In this document: positions 41,212 to 49,366 of the stretch, one piece after another
How the letters are laid out: each line of letters opens with the position of its first letter
Position numbering within the stretch: the stretch's first letter is position 1
Origin: Listeria immobilis
Lineage (GTDB): Bacteria; Bacillota; Bacilli; Lactobacillales; Listeriaceae
Direction of reading: 5' to 3'
Assembly: GCF_014322765.1 (NCBI RefSeq)
Contig: NZ_JAASTZ010000014.1
Coordinates: 35,901-99,900, forward strand
Length of the DNA stretch: 64,000 bases
Program-made: the position numbers and the translations under genes
Notes under the pieces: model-generated
Told to the model about the DNA's origin: nothing
Seen by the model: only the letters and a program-made list of their open reading frames with translations
The model's database searches: none

Positions 41212-43650
41212 TTGAATGCGAAAGATATTGCTGTCTCCGCAGATGGCAAACTGACCCTAGCGGTCGGAAAAAGCCGGAAAGAAAAAGCATGGAAGAACGA
41301 AGGGATCTCATGGCAAAAGGTGCTTGAAAAAATAAGTCAAACAACCAGAACGAGCGAAACTATTGACGAGTATTTGCAGATGTCTAAAGCAGAGCAATCT
41401 AACATAAAGGATATTGGTGGGTTTGTAGGTGGCACGCTGCTAAAAGGACGACGTAAAGCCGAAAACGTGAAGTGGCGGCAATTAATCACACTAGATGCTG
41501 ATTTTGCAGCACCCGGTCTTTGGGAAGAAATAGAGCTATTCTATAACTTTGCATGTGCTGTATACTCTACACACAAACACACAGCTGAAAAGCCACGATT
41601 GCGGGTAGTTATCCCGCTAGCAAGAGCAGTTACACCAGATGAGTATCAAGCGGTTAGTAGAAGGATTGCAGCCGATTTGGATATCGACGTATTTGACGAT
41701 ACGACTTATCAGCCTCACCGTTTAATGTACTGGCCGAGCACCGCAAAGGATGGCACATTTGAATTCCACTATCAAGATGGTGAATGGCTAAACCCAGACA
41801 GAGTGCTGGACCGCTACGATGATTGGACAGACCCATCGTTTTGGCCAGAGTCATCAAGGCGTGAAAATGCACGTAAAAAATTAGCTGATAGGCAAGGAAA
41901 CCCGTTAGAGAAACCCGGCATTGTAGGAGCTTTCTGTAAAACGTATATGATACAGGATGCCATCGAGACCTTTTTGGCGGACAAGTACGAGCCGACAAAT
42001 GACGGGCGATACACCTATACGGACGGAAGCACAGCAGGCGGATTAGTGTTATATGAGGATGGGCTATTTGCTTATAGCCATCATGGCACCGACCCTATCT
42101 CAGAGAAGTTAGTGAATGCATTTGATTTAGTACGCATTCACAAATTTGGCGCACAGGACGATGACGCACAGGAAGGAACTCCAGTCAATCGCTTGCCTTC
42201 TTTCTTGGCCATGGCGGACTTTGCGAGAAATGATGATAATGTTAAGGAACATCTAGTTGAGTCGTCGCTTACAAGTGCCTTAGAAGATTTTGCGGACATG
42301 CTAGATGAAGCGGATGAGGAAATCGAAGAAGTAGATAAAAGCTGGATGAAGAAGCTAACACTAAATCGAAACGGAAAAATAGAGTCTACTGCACCAAACA
42401 TTTTAAGAATTCTAGAAAATGACCCGCATTTGAGAGGGAAATTTGGCTATAACGAATTTAATTATCGCATGTCTATTCTTGGCAATGTGCCTTGGAGGAA
42501 GACTGCTAAAAAGGTAGAGGAGAAGAATGACCTAGATGATAGTGCTTTGCGAAATTATCTAGAGTCTGTATATCAAATTAGCGGCAAGGAAAAAATTAAA
42601 GATGCGTTAAGAGAGGTCATGCACCGTCAACGGTTTCACCCTGTGCGAAATTATTTAAACGAATTAGAGTGGGACAAGAAAAAGCGACTTGATACACTAT
42701 TGATTGATTATCTAGGTGCGACTGATTCGGAGTATACAAGAGTTGTGACGCGCAAGACGTTTGTGGCCGCGGTGGCTAGGGTGCAGGTTCCTGGTATCAA
42801 ATTTGACCAGGTTCTCACATTAACAGGTATGCAAGGGATTGGGAAAAGTACATTACTAGATAAGCTTGGGAGAGAATGGTATTCGGATAGTCTAGAAGAT
42901 TTACATGGAAAATCAGCGTATGAGCTTTTACAAGGGTACTGGATAATGGAGCTGGGTGAATTGTCTGCTTTGAATAAAACAGAAGTAGAGAAAGCAAAAG
43001 CATTTATATCAGCAAGAGAAGACCGCTTCCGTGTCGCCTATGGTGAGAACGTACAGGGCTTTCCACGACAGTGCATTTTCATAGCGACTACAAATGACAA
43101 CACGTTTTTGCGGGACGGAACCGGAAATCGGCGTTTCTGGCCTGTAGAAGTGCAGGGGTTTGGTAAGAAATCGGTATTTAAGGATTTGCAAGAAGACGAA
43201 GTAAACCAGATTTGGGCGGAAGCCTTTATCCGATTTAAAGAAGGGGAATCGCTTTATTTACAAGGCGAACTAGAAAAACAAGCGAAGATACAACAAGCTA
43301 AATTTACGGAATCAAATGCATTAGAAGGCCTCATCCGTGAGTATCTTGAAACGCCAGTTCCAGCGGATTGGAGTGAATGGAACGCACCAGCTAGAAGAGC
43401 CTTTTTAAAGGGCGAAGACTTCGAGGAAGTGGAGCAAGATGGTTTAGTGTTGAGGGGCAAGACGTGCGCAATGGAGATATGGTGCGAAGTGCTGGATGGC
43501 GAAGCAAAACAACTGACAAAGCAGAAAGCACGTGAGATAAATGACGCACTAAGAAATATTGAAGGCTGGGAAGATAATCAGGGCGTTTTACGCTTTGGGA
43601 AGATATACGGAAGGCAACGGGCTTTTACTAGAAAAACTTTACCAGAGTAA
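41212..43650 (+). CDS. VapE-type primase-helicase
   Basis: An 812-residue replication protein starting at TTG 41212 after AAGGAGG. The N-terminal 200 residues contain a primase-polymerase-like region (ITLDADFA, ...AEKPRLRVVIPLARAVTPDEY, YQPHRLMYWPS). Residues about 460-720 are the VirE/VapE-type P-loop ATPase, with Walker A GMQGIGKST near 538, a WIMELGELSALNKTEVE Walker B region and the sensor FIATTNDNTFLRD plus arginine motif GNRRFWPVEV. It likely opens and primes the phage origin; the repeat cluster right after its stop is a candidate for that origin. Confidence 0.93.
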   Translation: MNAKDIAVSADGKLTLAVGKSRKEKAWKNEGISWQKVLEKISQTTRTSETIDEYLQMSKAEQSNIKDIGGFVGGTLLKGRRKAENVKWRQLITLDADFAAPGLWEEIELFYNFACAVYSTHKHTAEKPRLRVVIPLARAVTPDEYQAVSRRIAADLDIDVFDDTTYQPHRLMYWPSTAKDGTFEFHYQDGEWLNPDRVLDRYDDWTDPSFWPESSRRENARKKLADRQGNPLEKPGIVGAFCKTYMIQDAIETFLADKYEPTNDGRYTYTDGSTAGGLVLYEDGLFAYSHHGTDPISEKLVNAFDLVRIHKFGAQDDDAQEGTPVNRLPSFLAMADFARNDDNVKEHLVESSLTSALEDFADMLDEADEEIEEVDKSWMKKLTLNRNGKIESTAPNILRILENDPHLRGKFGYNEFNYRMSILGNVPWRKTAKKVEEKNDLDDSALRNYLESVYQISGKEKIKDALREVMHRQRFHPVRNYLNELEWDKKKRLDTLLIDYLGATDSEYTRVVTRKTFVAAVARVQVPGIKFDQVLTLTGMQGIGKSTLLDKLGREWYSDSLEDLHGKSAYELLQGYWIMELGELSALNKTEVEKAKAFISAREDRFRVAYGENVQGFPRQCIFIATTNDNTFLRDGTGNRRFWPVEVQGFGKKSVFKDLQEDEVNQIWAEAFIRFKEGESLYLQGELEKQAKIQQAKFTESNALEGLIREYLETPVPADWSEWNAPARRAFLKGEDFEEVEQDGLVLRGKTCAMEIWCEVLDGEAKQLTKQKAREINDALRNIEGWEDNQGVLRFGKIYGRQRAFTRKTLPE

Positions 43651-43671
43651 AGAAGTTTGTGAAATTTGGGT

Positions 43672-43922
43672 GTCAACAAAGGGCGTCAACAAACGGGCTA
43701 AATGTCAACATTCTAGGACTTTTTACCCGTCAACATAATTTTTCTTTGTTGACACCCTTTGTTGACGGGTAAAAGCTTACAGCCCGTAAGGTTCAACCCT
43801 TAGCGTCAACAAAGTAACAATATTTATATATATAAGAGTAGTTTAGGTGTATTATGTGGGCGCGAGACGCCTGTACACGCCTATACACGTATATAGTATA
43901 AAACGAGCGTTTTTTTGTTGAC
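43672..43922. repeat. Iteron-like GTCAACAAA repeats, candidate phage replication origin
   Basis: Six exact copies of GTCAACAAA or its complement start at 43672, 43685, 43745, 43758, 43805 and 43914, plus near-copies at 43704 and 43729. A 15-bp perfect inverted repeat lies within (43721-43735 with 43760-43774, TTTTACCCGTCAACA). An A/T-only stretch (AATATTTATATATATAAG) follows at 43818. This is the only noncoding gap of more than 300 bases in the replication module and sits right after the primase-helicase. An origin with initiator-binding iterons and a DNA-unwinding element is the simplest reading; an operator array is the alternative. Confidence 0.65.
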
Positions 43923-43962
43923 ACCTATGTTTTGAAATGTGAAATCTAAAAGAGGTGGTAAA

Positions 43963-44244
43963 ATGCTAGAATCCAAAATCGAGACATATCTGAGGGAGCA
44001 GGTGCAGAAACGTGGTGGACTTTGTTGGAAATTTACAAGTCCGGGAACGCGAGGAGTACCAGACCGGATAGTGATGCTTAACAAGAAAGTCGCTTTTGTG
44101 GAATTGAAGGCACCGGGAAAAGAGCTCAAAAAACTACAAAGAAAGAGAAAGAAACAAATTGAAGCAGAGGGGCATTGGCACTGCAAGGTAGATACAAAAG
44201 AGCAAGTTAATCGTTTAATGGACCTTTTTGAGATGAGTCTATGA
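43963..44244 (+). CDS. VRR-NUC domain nuclease
   Basis: A 93-residue VRR-NUC protein: ESKIETYLREQVQKRGG, then GTRGVPDRIVMLNKKVAFVE and FVELKAPG (the D...ExK catalytic set). I start it at ATG 43963 after AGAGGTGG. These small nucleases travel with SNF2 helicases in phages and probably act as structure-specific nucleases, perhaps Holliday junction resolvases. The stop overlaps the helicase start (ATGA). Confidence 0.92.
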   Translation: MLESKIETYLREQVQKRGGLCWKFTSPGTRGVPDRIVMLNKKVAFVELKAPGKELKKLQRKRKKQIEAEGHWHCKVDTKEQVNRLMDLFEMSL

Positions 44245-45632
44245 GTGGGCCCATACAGTTCAAAGCGCATGACTATCAAGATTTTGCAATAGAGAAAATA
44301 ATGCTTTCTCCTAAATGCGGCTTATTTCTAGACATGGGCATGGGAAAAACCGTAACAACTTTAACGGCTATCGCGGAACTGATGTATAACAAATTAGAAG
44401 TTAGCAAAGTGCTTGTTATAGCCCCGCTTCGAGTAGCAGAAGATACATGGAGCCGAGAAACAGAGAAGTGGAACCACACTAGCTTTTTACAAGTTTCGAA
44501 GATTTTAGGACCCCTAAAGCAAAGAGAAAACGCCTTAAACCAGAAAGCGGATATCTACGTCATCAACCGTGAGAATTTAGTTTGGTTAGTTGATTACATT
44601 GGTAAAAGTTGGGACTTCGATATGGTAGTTGTAGATGAATTCTCTAGTTTTAAAAACAGTAAGTCACAGCGATTTAAGGCATTTCGGAAAGTATTGCCGA
44701 AAATTGGGAGACTGGTTGGGCTGACCGGAACACCAGCGCCAAACACACTGCTAGACCTGTGGCCTCAGATGTATTTGTTAGACAGAGGCGAACGTTTAGG
44801 CAAAACGAAACGAGCATACCTAGAAAGATATTTCACAGCGGGTGCAAGAAACGGGCATGTGATATTTGACTGGAAATTACGCGATGGGGCAGAGGAACTT
44901 ATCCATCATAAAATTAGTGATATATGCGTGAGTATGAAAGCCGAGGACTGGCTTGATATGCCTAAACGAATAGATAATACTGTTGCCGTTACCCTGCCAA
45001 GCAAGGCAAGGGCGCAGTACAAAGAACTAGAAAAGGAACTACTTCTAGGATTTGAGAACTCAGATGTAGTAGCAGACTCGGCCGCAGTGCTTTCTAATAA
45101 ACTGCTACAGATAGCGAATGGGGCAATATACGACGAAAATCAAGACTATCAAGAGATACACAATAAGAAACTGGAAGCCTTAGCGGACATCATCGAGGAA
45201 AGCAATGGCCAGCCTGTTCTTGTTTTCTACAGCTATAAACATGACGAGAAACGGTTACTAAAACACTTAAAGAAGTATAGACCGGAAAAGTTAACAGACT
45301 CAAAAAGTATCAAGAAATGGAATGCAGGTAAGACAAGCGTGCTACTTGCGCATCCAGCCAGTGCAGGGCATGGACTGAATCTCCAAGATGGAGGGCATAT
45401 AGTAGTTTGGTTTGGTCTAACTTGGAGCTTAGAACTCTATCAGCAGGCTAATGCGAGGTTATTTCGGCAGGGACAGAGAGAGTCTGTGATAATACATCAC
45501 ATAGTAGCTAAGAACACACTAGACGAGAAGGTTATCACAGCATTAAGCAGCAAGAAAGTAGGACAAGATGCATTGCTTGAGGCGGTTAAAGCAAGACTTG
45601 AGGAAGTGAAGAACGATGAAAGGCGGAGATAA
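44241..45632 (+). CDS. SNF2-type DNA helicase
   Basis: A 463-residue superfamily 2 ATPase. Motif I DMGMGKT (about residue 31), Ia-like LVIAPLRVAEDTW, motif II VVVDEFSS (DEFS, about 130), motif III LTGTPAPN, motifs V/VI in HGLNLQDGG and QQANARLFRQGQ. It is the phage SNF2 helicase found next to VRR-NUC, presumably for branch migration or fork remodelling in phage replication. Confidence 0.93.
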   Translation: MSGPIQFKAHDYQDFAIEKIMLSPKCGLFLDMGMGKTVTTLTAIAELMYNKLEVSKVLVIAPLRVAEDTWSRETEKWNHTSFLQVSKILGPLKQRENALNQKADIYVINRENLVWLVDYIGKSWDFDMVVVDEFSSFKNSKSQRFKAFRKVLPKIGRLVGLTGTPAPNTLLDLWPQMYLLDRGERLGKTKRAYLERYFTAGARNGHVIFDWKLRDGAEELIHHKISDICVSMKAEDWLDMPKRIDNTVAVTLPSKARAQYKELEKELLLGFENSDVVADSAAVLSNKLLQIANGAIYDENQDYQEIHNKKLEALADIIEESNGQPVLVFYSYKHDEKRLLKHLKKYRPEKLTDSKSIKKWNAGKTSVLLAHPASAGHGLNLQDGGHIVVWFGLTWSLELYQQANARLFRQGQRESVIIHHIVAKNTLDEKVITALSSKKVGQDALLEAVKARLEEVKNDERRR

Positions 45633-45981
45633 TGTGGGTTATGGAATGACTTTGAATGAATACCAGCAAAAGGCAATGCGAACAAATACAGCACAAGGTA
45701 AAGATGATGTGATGAGCTTACTGAACTATGCACTTGGAACGGCAGGCGAGGCTGGTGAGGTAGCAGATATAATCAAAAAGCACGCTTTCCACGGACACAA
45801 ACTAAGTATAGATGATTTAATGTCTGAGTTGGGCGATGTACTGTGGTATGTGTCTCAGCTAGCAATGATGCTTGGGGTAAACCTATCCGATGTAGCGAAG
45901 GATAATATAGCTAAACTTGAAGCACGATACCCAGATGGGTTTAGCAAGACCGATAGTATTAACAGAAAGGAGAATGGCTAA
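45616..45981 (+). CDS. MazG-like nucleotide pyrophosphohydrolase
   Basis: A 121-residue protein with the MazG-type metal motifs: LGTAGEAGEVADIIKK (ExxE) and SELGDVLWYVSQLAM (ExxD). It would hydrolyse nucleoside triphosphates, dUTP or ppGpp-like molecules; phages use such enzymes to adjust the nucleotide pool. It overlaps the helicase by 17 bases, and GAGGAAGTGA serves its ATG. Confidence 0.88.
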   Translation: MKGGDNVGYGMTLNEYQQKAMRTNTAQGKDDVMSLLNYALGTAGEAGEVADIIKKHAFHGHKLSIDDLMSELGDVLWYVSQLAMMLGVNLSDVAKDNIAKLEARYPDGFSKTDSINRKENG

Positions 45982-46163
45982 TGACAAGAAAAGTAATGTG
46001 GCGTATTGTGATGCATGCATGCTGGCTTATGTTTGTTTTGTTAATGATATTAGCACCATTCCTTGCGTACGTCAGCGGGTTGCTAAATACTGGTGGAGCA
46101 TTACTGGGATACATTGCGATAGGATTCATTGTGCATGTTTTTGAGGGAGGGAGTGCTGGATGA
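45981..46163 (+). CDS. Small two-helix membrane protein
   Basis: A 60-residue protein with two hydrophobic helices (AC WLMFVLLMILAPFLAYV and LLGYIAIGFIVHVF) and a basic N-terminus, ATG 45981 sharing bases with the preceding stop. Function unknown. Confidence 0.6.
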   Translation: MTRKVMWRIVMHACWLMFVLLMILAPFLAYVSGLLNTGGALLGYIAIGFIVHVFEGGSAG

Positions 46164-46702
46164 GTAAACACGCAATTGGTTTAAGTAAGAAACAGCTAGA
46201 GATAGTGACAGCAATGGCAACAAAGACAGCAACAGAAGAGTACAGTAAATTACAAAAGCAACAGAAGAAGAAAGATTACAGCTGGCGATTACGTAATGTT
46301 AAGTTGCTGTTAAAGAACTATCGCAACTTAAAGTTATATTGTGATGATGTAGTGAAGGACCTAACTATTCTAGAGCCGTTTCTTAATTTAATGGGTGGTA
46401 GAGCATTAGATATTAAATCCTTAACAGATACGGAGATTAAGACAGAGCTGATGATGAAGTATGTTGATAGTGTACTGCAAACATACGAGAAGGCTTGCAC
46501 TGCTGGGACTGTTGAAGATAGTCGTCGTTATCGAATAGTTAAAGATATGTATTTGAATCCGAAGAAGCTAACAGCTGAGAAAGTAAGTGAGAAATATCAT
46601 ATCGACCGTCGGACCGTGTATAAAGAAATAAATAAAGCTTCTGAAACACTAGGCGTGTTAATGTTTGGAGTGGATGGGATTGAGGATATATTCCAACGTT
46701 AG
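46160..46702 (+). CDS. ArpU-type late transcription regulator
   Basis: A 180-residue regulator of the ArpU/RinA kind. Helical N-terminus and central part; the C-terminal helix-turn-helix reads LTAEKVSEKYHIDRRTVYKEINKASE. Members control late gene transcription of Gram-positive phages. The TTGGGCAC repeats begin 5 bases after its stop and just upstream of the terminase genes, so they are its likely binding sites. Confidence 0.88.
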   Translation: MSKHAIGLSKKQLEIVTAMATKTATEEYSKLQKQQKKKDYSWRLRNVKLLLKNYRNLKLYCDDVVKDLTILEPFLNLMGGRALDIKSLTDTEIKTELMMKYVDSVLQTYEKACTAGTVEDSRRYRIVKDMYLNPKKLTAEKVSEKYHIDRRTVYKEINKASETLGVLMFGVDGIEDIFQR

Positions 46703-46706
46703 GAAC

Positions 46707-46736
46707 TTGGGCACTTTTTGGGCACCAATTGGGCAC
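46707..46736 (+). promoter_or_regulatory. Three TTGGGCAC repeats at exact 11-bp spacing (late activator sites)
   Basis: TTGGGCAC occurs at 46707, 46718 and 46729, on the same face of the helix. A perfect palindrome CATGTTAACATG follows at 46744-46755, and a possible -10 (GATAAT, 46764). This is the layout of an activator-dependent late promoter. Confidence 0.75.
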
Positions 46737-46784
46737 ACTATTCATGTTAACATGTTAGAGTAAGATAATTAGTTAACTTCTCAT

Positions 46785-46808
46785 AACATAGCAGGAGGTT
46801 GCTATGTT
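46785..46808 (+). promoter_or_regulatory. Hairpin presenting GGAGGT in its loop, upstream of a leader ORF
   Basis: AACATAGCA (46785-46793) pairs perfectly with TGCTATGTT (46800-46808). The loop is GGAGGT, a Shine-Dalgarno, and the right arm contains the ATG (46804) of a 13-codon ORF. A second hairpin GATTGG/CCAATC is at 46844-46864. Confidence 0.6.
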
Positions 46809-46845
46809 GCCGGGCAGAGGCTTTGTATCTGATTGTTGGTCTTGA
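46804..46845 (+). CDS. Possible 13-codon leader peptide
   Basis: ATG 46804, five bases after GGAGGT, encodes MLPGRGFVSDCWS and stops at TGA 46843-46845. It sits inside a structured leader and before a terminator. Too short to judge by sequence; see the finding. Confidence 0.3.
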   Translation: MLPGRGFVSDCWS

Positions 46846-46885
46846 TTGGGGACGCATTCCAATCCTAATCTCATAACAAACATGT

Positions 46886-46920
46886 AAGTCCGGTGCATTA
46901 TGCGCTGGGCTTTTATTTAT
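46886..46920 (+). terminator. Terminator-like hairpin before the HNH gene
   Basis: AAGTCCGGTGC (46886-46896) pairs with GCGCTGGGCTT (46902-46912) over 11 positions with three G-U pairs, followed by TTATTTAT. It lies between the late promoter and the packaging genes, so readthrough or antitermination would be needed. Confidence 0.6.
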
Positions 46921-46936
46921 GAGAGGGTGACAGGAT

Positions 46937-47245
46937 TTGACAACAGCCGAGATAGTACGAATGATATTGCTAGATGATATGACTCGCTTTTATAACTCGA
47001 AGGAGTGGAAGAAGGTACGAGCAGATGCAAAGCGTAGAGACAACAACGAGTGTCAACTATGCAAGCAAGAAGGGAAACACAACAGATGTGAAGCTGTTCA
47101 CCACATCAGAGAAGTGCGAGAATATCCTGAGCTAGCATTAGTACTAAGTAATCTAGTATGTGTCTGTAAAGTTCATCACAACAGAGAACACCCAGAAAAG
47201 TTACAGAAACAGAAAAAGAAATTTGAAAATGAAGAGCGCTGGTAA
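46937..47245 (+). CDS. HNH endonuclease of the packaging module
   Basis: A 102-residue HNH nuclease starting at TTG 46937 after GAGAGGGTGA. It has a zinc pair CQLCKQEGKHNRCEAVHHI and the H...N...H set ending LSNLVCVCKVHHNREH. In cos-type siphophages the HNH protein adjoins the terminase genes and is needed for cos cleavage by the large terminase subunit. The arrangement HNH-TerS-TerL here fits that role. Confidence 0.92.
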   Translation: MTTAEIVRMILLDDMTRFYNSKEWKKVRADAKRRDNNECQLCKQEGKHNRCEAVHHIREVREYPELALVLSNLVCVCKVHHNREHPEKLQKQKKKFENEERW

Positions 47246-47261
47246 ATCTAGAAGAAATATA

Positions 47262-47290
47262 CACCCCCCGGTCAAACCAAATGACCAAGT
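47262..47290. other. Candidate cos site
   Basis: The only noncoding stretch between HNH and TerS holds CACCCCCCGGTCAAACC (47262-47278), a G/C-rich run with a nearby GGTCA...TGACC dyad (47270-47274 with 47282-47286). The position is standard for cos of HK97-like phages of Gram-positive bacteria. The cut itself cannot be seen. Confidence 0.5.
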
Positions 47291-47368
47291 TTTTGGGAAA
47301 CCGAACAACGGGGAAGGGGCATGGGTGTCCAACTTTTTAAAATTTCCATGTGAGAGGATGTGAGAAAA

Positions 47369-47722
47369 ATGGCAGAAAATACAAATTGGGAAATGTTAGT
47401 AAAATCACAGAAATACAAGCAAAGACGCGGCAAAATAAGAAACGCACTTTTAAAGCATCTTGAGTTACAGAATGCTAAACGGGAGCCATTCCTTGATATA
47501 GTAGAGCAGTACATGTCACTATGGGACACAGCTTGTCAGCTAGAGCTCGATATATCAGAACGGGGTGTTGTTGTTGAAGGAATGCACGGAGTGAAGAAAA
47601 ACGACTCTGTCCCAGAACAGCAAAAAGTCAATAAGCAAATGCTTAGTATTCTCGCATATCTCGACATGAGCCCGGAGGTAACAGAGGGCGCAATAGGTGG
47701 GGACATAGATGATACCGTATAA
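47369..47722 (+). CDS. terS: Terminase small subunit, P27 family
   Basis: A 117-residue DNA-recognition subunit of the packaging motor. I use ATG 47369 (MAENTNWEML), 12 bases after GAGAGG, rather than GTG 47360. The helical sequence with FLDIVEQYMSLWDTACQLE and MLSILAYLDMSPE is typical of P27-type small terminases. It overlaps TerL by 14 bases. Confidence 0.88.
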   Translation: MAENTNWEMLVKSQKYKQRRGKIRNALLKHLELQNAKREPFLDIVEQYMSLWDTACQLELDISERGVVVEGMHGVKKNDSVPEQQKVNKQMLSILAYLDMSPEVTEGAIGGDIDDTV

Positions 47723-49355
47723 ATATCATCCGGCAATATCAGAGTGGATGCACATGGTAGATAGCGAGGAGGTTCCTAGCTCCCAGGAGATGAAAGACCT
47801 CATGCCTTTTCTTCGCGAGAAGTTAGATGCACCTAGTGCTTTTGTTGATAATAAACGGATTGACAACGCTCTTGCAAATGTGGAGCGTTTTTTTGGTCTT
47901 AAACAACATCCATTTCAGAAGTTCCTCTTAGCGTTTATTACCTACGTTTTTGTAAGAAATGAGCAGGGTGAGCTAGAACTTATGTTTAATGAATTCTTCA
48001 TTTACGCGGGCCGTGGATTTGGTAAAAACACTATTCTATCAGAGTCTTCTTTCGAATTAACAACGGGGAATCACAACGTTAAAAACTACAATGTCGATAT
48101 TGTGGCAACATCAGAGGAACAAGCGATGACTTCATTCAAAGATATTCACGATATGTTGGAGAATAATAAGGAGTTCATGAAAAGCAGATACTCTTGGAGT
48201 AAAACTGAAATACGGAATAAGAAAAATGGTTCGACTATTAAGGCAAGGACATCAAACCCAAAAACGAAAGATGGCGGAAGACCGGGGGCGGTCGGATTTG
48301 ATGAGGCTCACGCCTACGATTCCTATAAAGCTTTTAATGTCCACACCACTGGTCTTGGTAAGGTTCCGTTTGCTCGTCGCTTCTATTTGACCACAGACGG
48401 GTATATCCGAGGCAGCGTTCTGGATGATATAAAAGAACGTGCAAGAATGGTGCTCCGAGGAGAGTTACCTAACTCAAAATTATTCCCATTTATGTGTAAG
48501 CTTGATGACCCGGAGGAAGTCCACGACCCGAAAAACTGGGAAAAGGCAAACCCGATGTTGCGATATAAAAGCGACCTCCGAGCTCAAGTAGAACAGGAGT
48601 ATGAGACTGCAAAAGTGACACCTTCTCTAATGGTCGAGTTTATGACAAAGCGGATGAATTGCCCTACTGAGAATCTAGCGACAGCGGTTGCAACTTGGGA
48701 TAACATATTAGCAACTAACCAAGACTTTCCGGATTTAGCAGGCAGGAATTGCATCGGGGCTGTTGATTATGCAAGGGTTCGTGATTTCTGTGCAGTAGGA
48801 TTACTTTTTAAAGTTGCAGATAAGCGTTATTGGATACACCACACTTTCATACCCGCCTCAGCCCTAGTCGTTCAAAAATTTAATTTTGATATTGAAGCGG
48901 CAGTGAAATTAGGGCTTTGCACAATCGTGCAGGGTGAAACAATAGAACCATACGTGGTTGCAGATTGGTTTGAGGTTCAAGCGCGGAAATACAGAATACA
49001 ACGAATCTGTATGGATGACTATAAATATCAATACATGAAGCCTGAAATCTCGGGGCGAGGATTCGAACCGTGGATTGTGAGGAACGGTAAAACAACGCAT
49101 ACAAAAGTGTTGCCCCTCGTCGACATGCTTTTCGCTAAACATAAGCTTGCGTACGGCGACGACATGATGATGCGTTGGTACACGAATAATACCTATTTGG
49201 ATATTGATACAAAAGGTAATGTGAGCTTTGAAAAAATAGACCCCGAGAAACGTAAAAACGACGGGTTTATGGCTCTTATCCACGCGTTAACCCAGGATGG
49301 CGAATTAAAAGAAGTAAGGCGAATTAAGCGCAAACCAAGAAGCTACAGCTATTAG
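47709..49355 (+). CDS. terL: Terminase large subunit
   Basis: A 548-residue packaging ATPase-nuclease. Walker A-like GRGFGKNT (about 100-107), Walker B AVGFDEAHAY (about 195-204), a coupling motif LTTDGY, and a C-terminal RNase H-like nuclease with GAVDYARVRDFCAVG (Asp), CMDDYKYQ and RKNDGFMALIHAL. All expected acidic residues can be found. It acts at the portal with TerS and HNH. Confidence 0.95.
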   Translation: MIPYKYHPAISEWMHMVDSEEVPSSQEMKDLMPFLREKLDAPSAFVDNKRIDNALANVERFFGLKQHPFQKFLLAFITYVFVRNEQGELELMFNEFFIYAGRGFGKNTILSESSFELTTGNHNVKNYNVDIVATSEEQAMTSFKDIHDMLENNKEFMKSRYSWSKTEIRNKKNGSTIKARTSNPKTKDGGRPGAVGFDEAHAYDSYKAFNVHTTGLGKVPFARRFYLTTDGYIRGSVLDDIKERARMVLRGELPNSKLFPFMCKLDDPEEVHDPKNWEKANPMLRYKSDLRAQVEQEYETAKVTPSLMVEFMTKRMNCPTENLATAVATWDNILATNQDFPDLAGRNCIGAVDYARVRDFCAVGLLFKVADKRYWIHHTFIPASALVVQKFNFDIEAAVKLGLCTIVQGETIEPYVVADWFEVQARKYRIQRICMDDYKYQYMKPEISGRGFEPWIVRNGKTTHTKVLPLVDMLFAKHKLAYGDDMMMRWYTNNTYLDIDTKGNVSFEKIDPEKRKNDGFMALIHALTQDGELKEVRRIKRKPRSYSY

Positions 49356-49366
49356 GAGGTGATAAA

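Noticed and set aside
43651..43962. Rho-independent terminator formed by the 15-bp inverted repeat
   Set aside because: The 24-base spacer and the absence of a T-run right after the right arm, plus the many extra copies of the motif, fit an origin or operator array better.
47246..47368. Small gene in the gap between HNH and TerS (frame from 47160)
   Set aside because: The open frame is a shadow of the HNH gene continuing into G/C-rich noncoding sequence, with no ribosome site.
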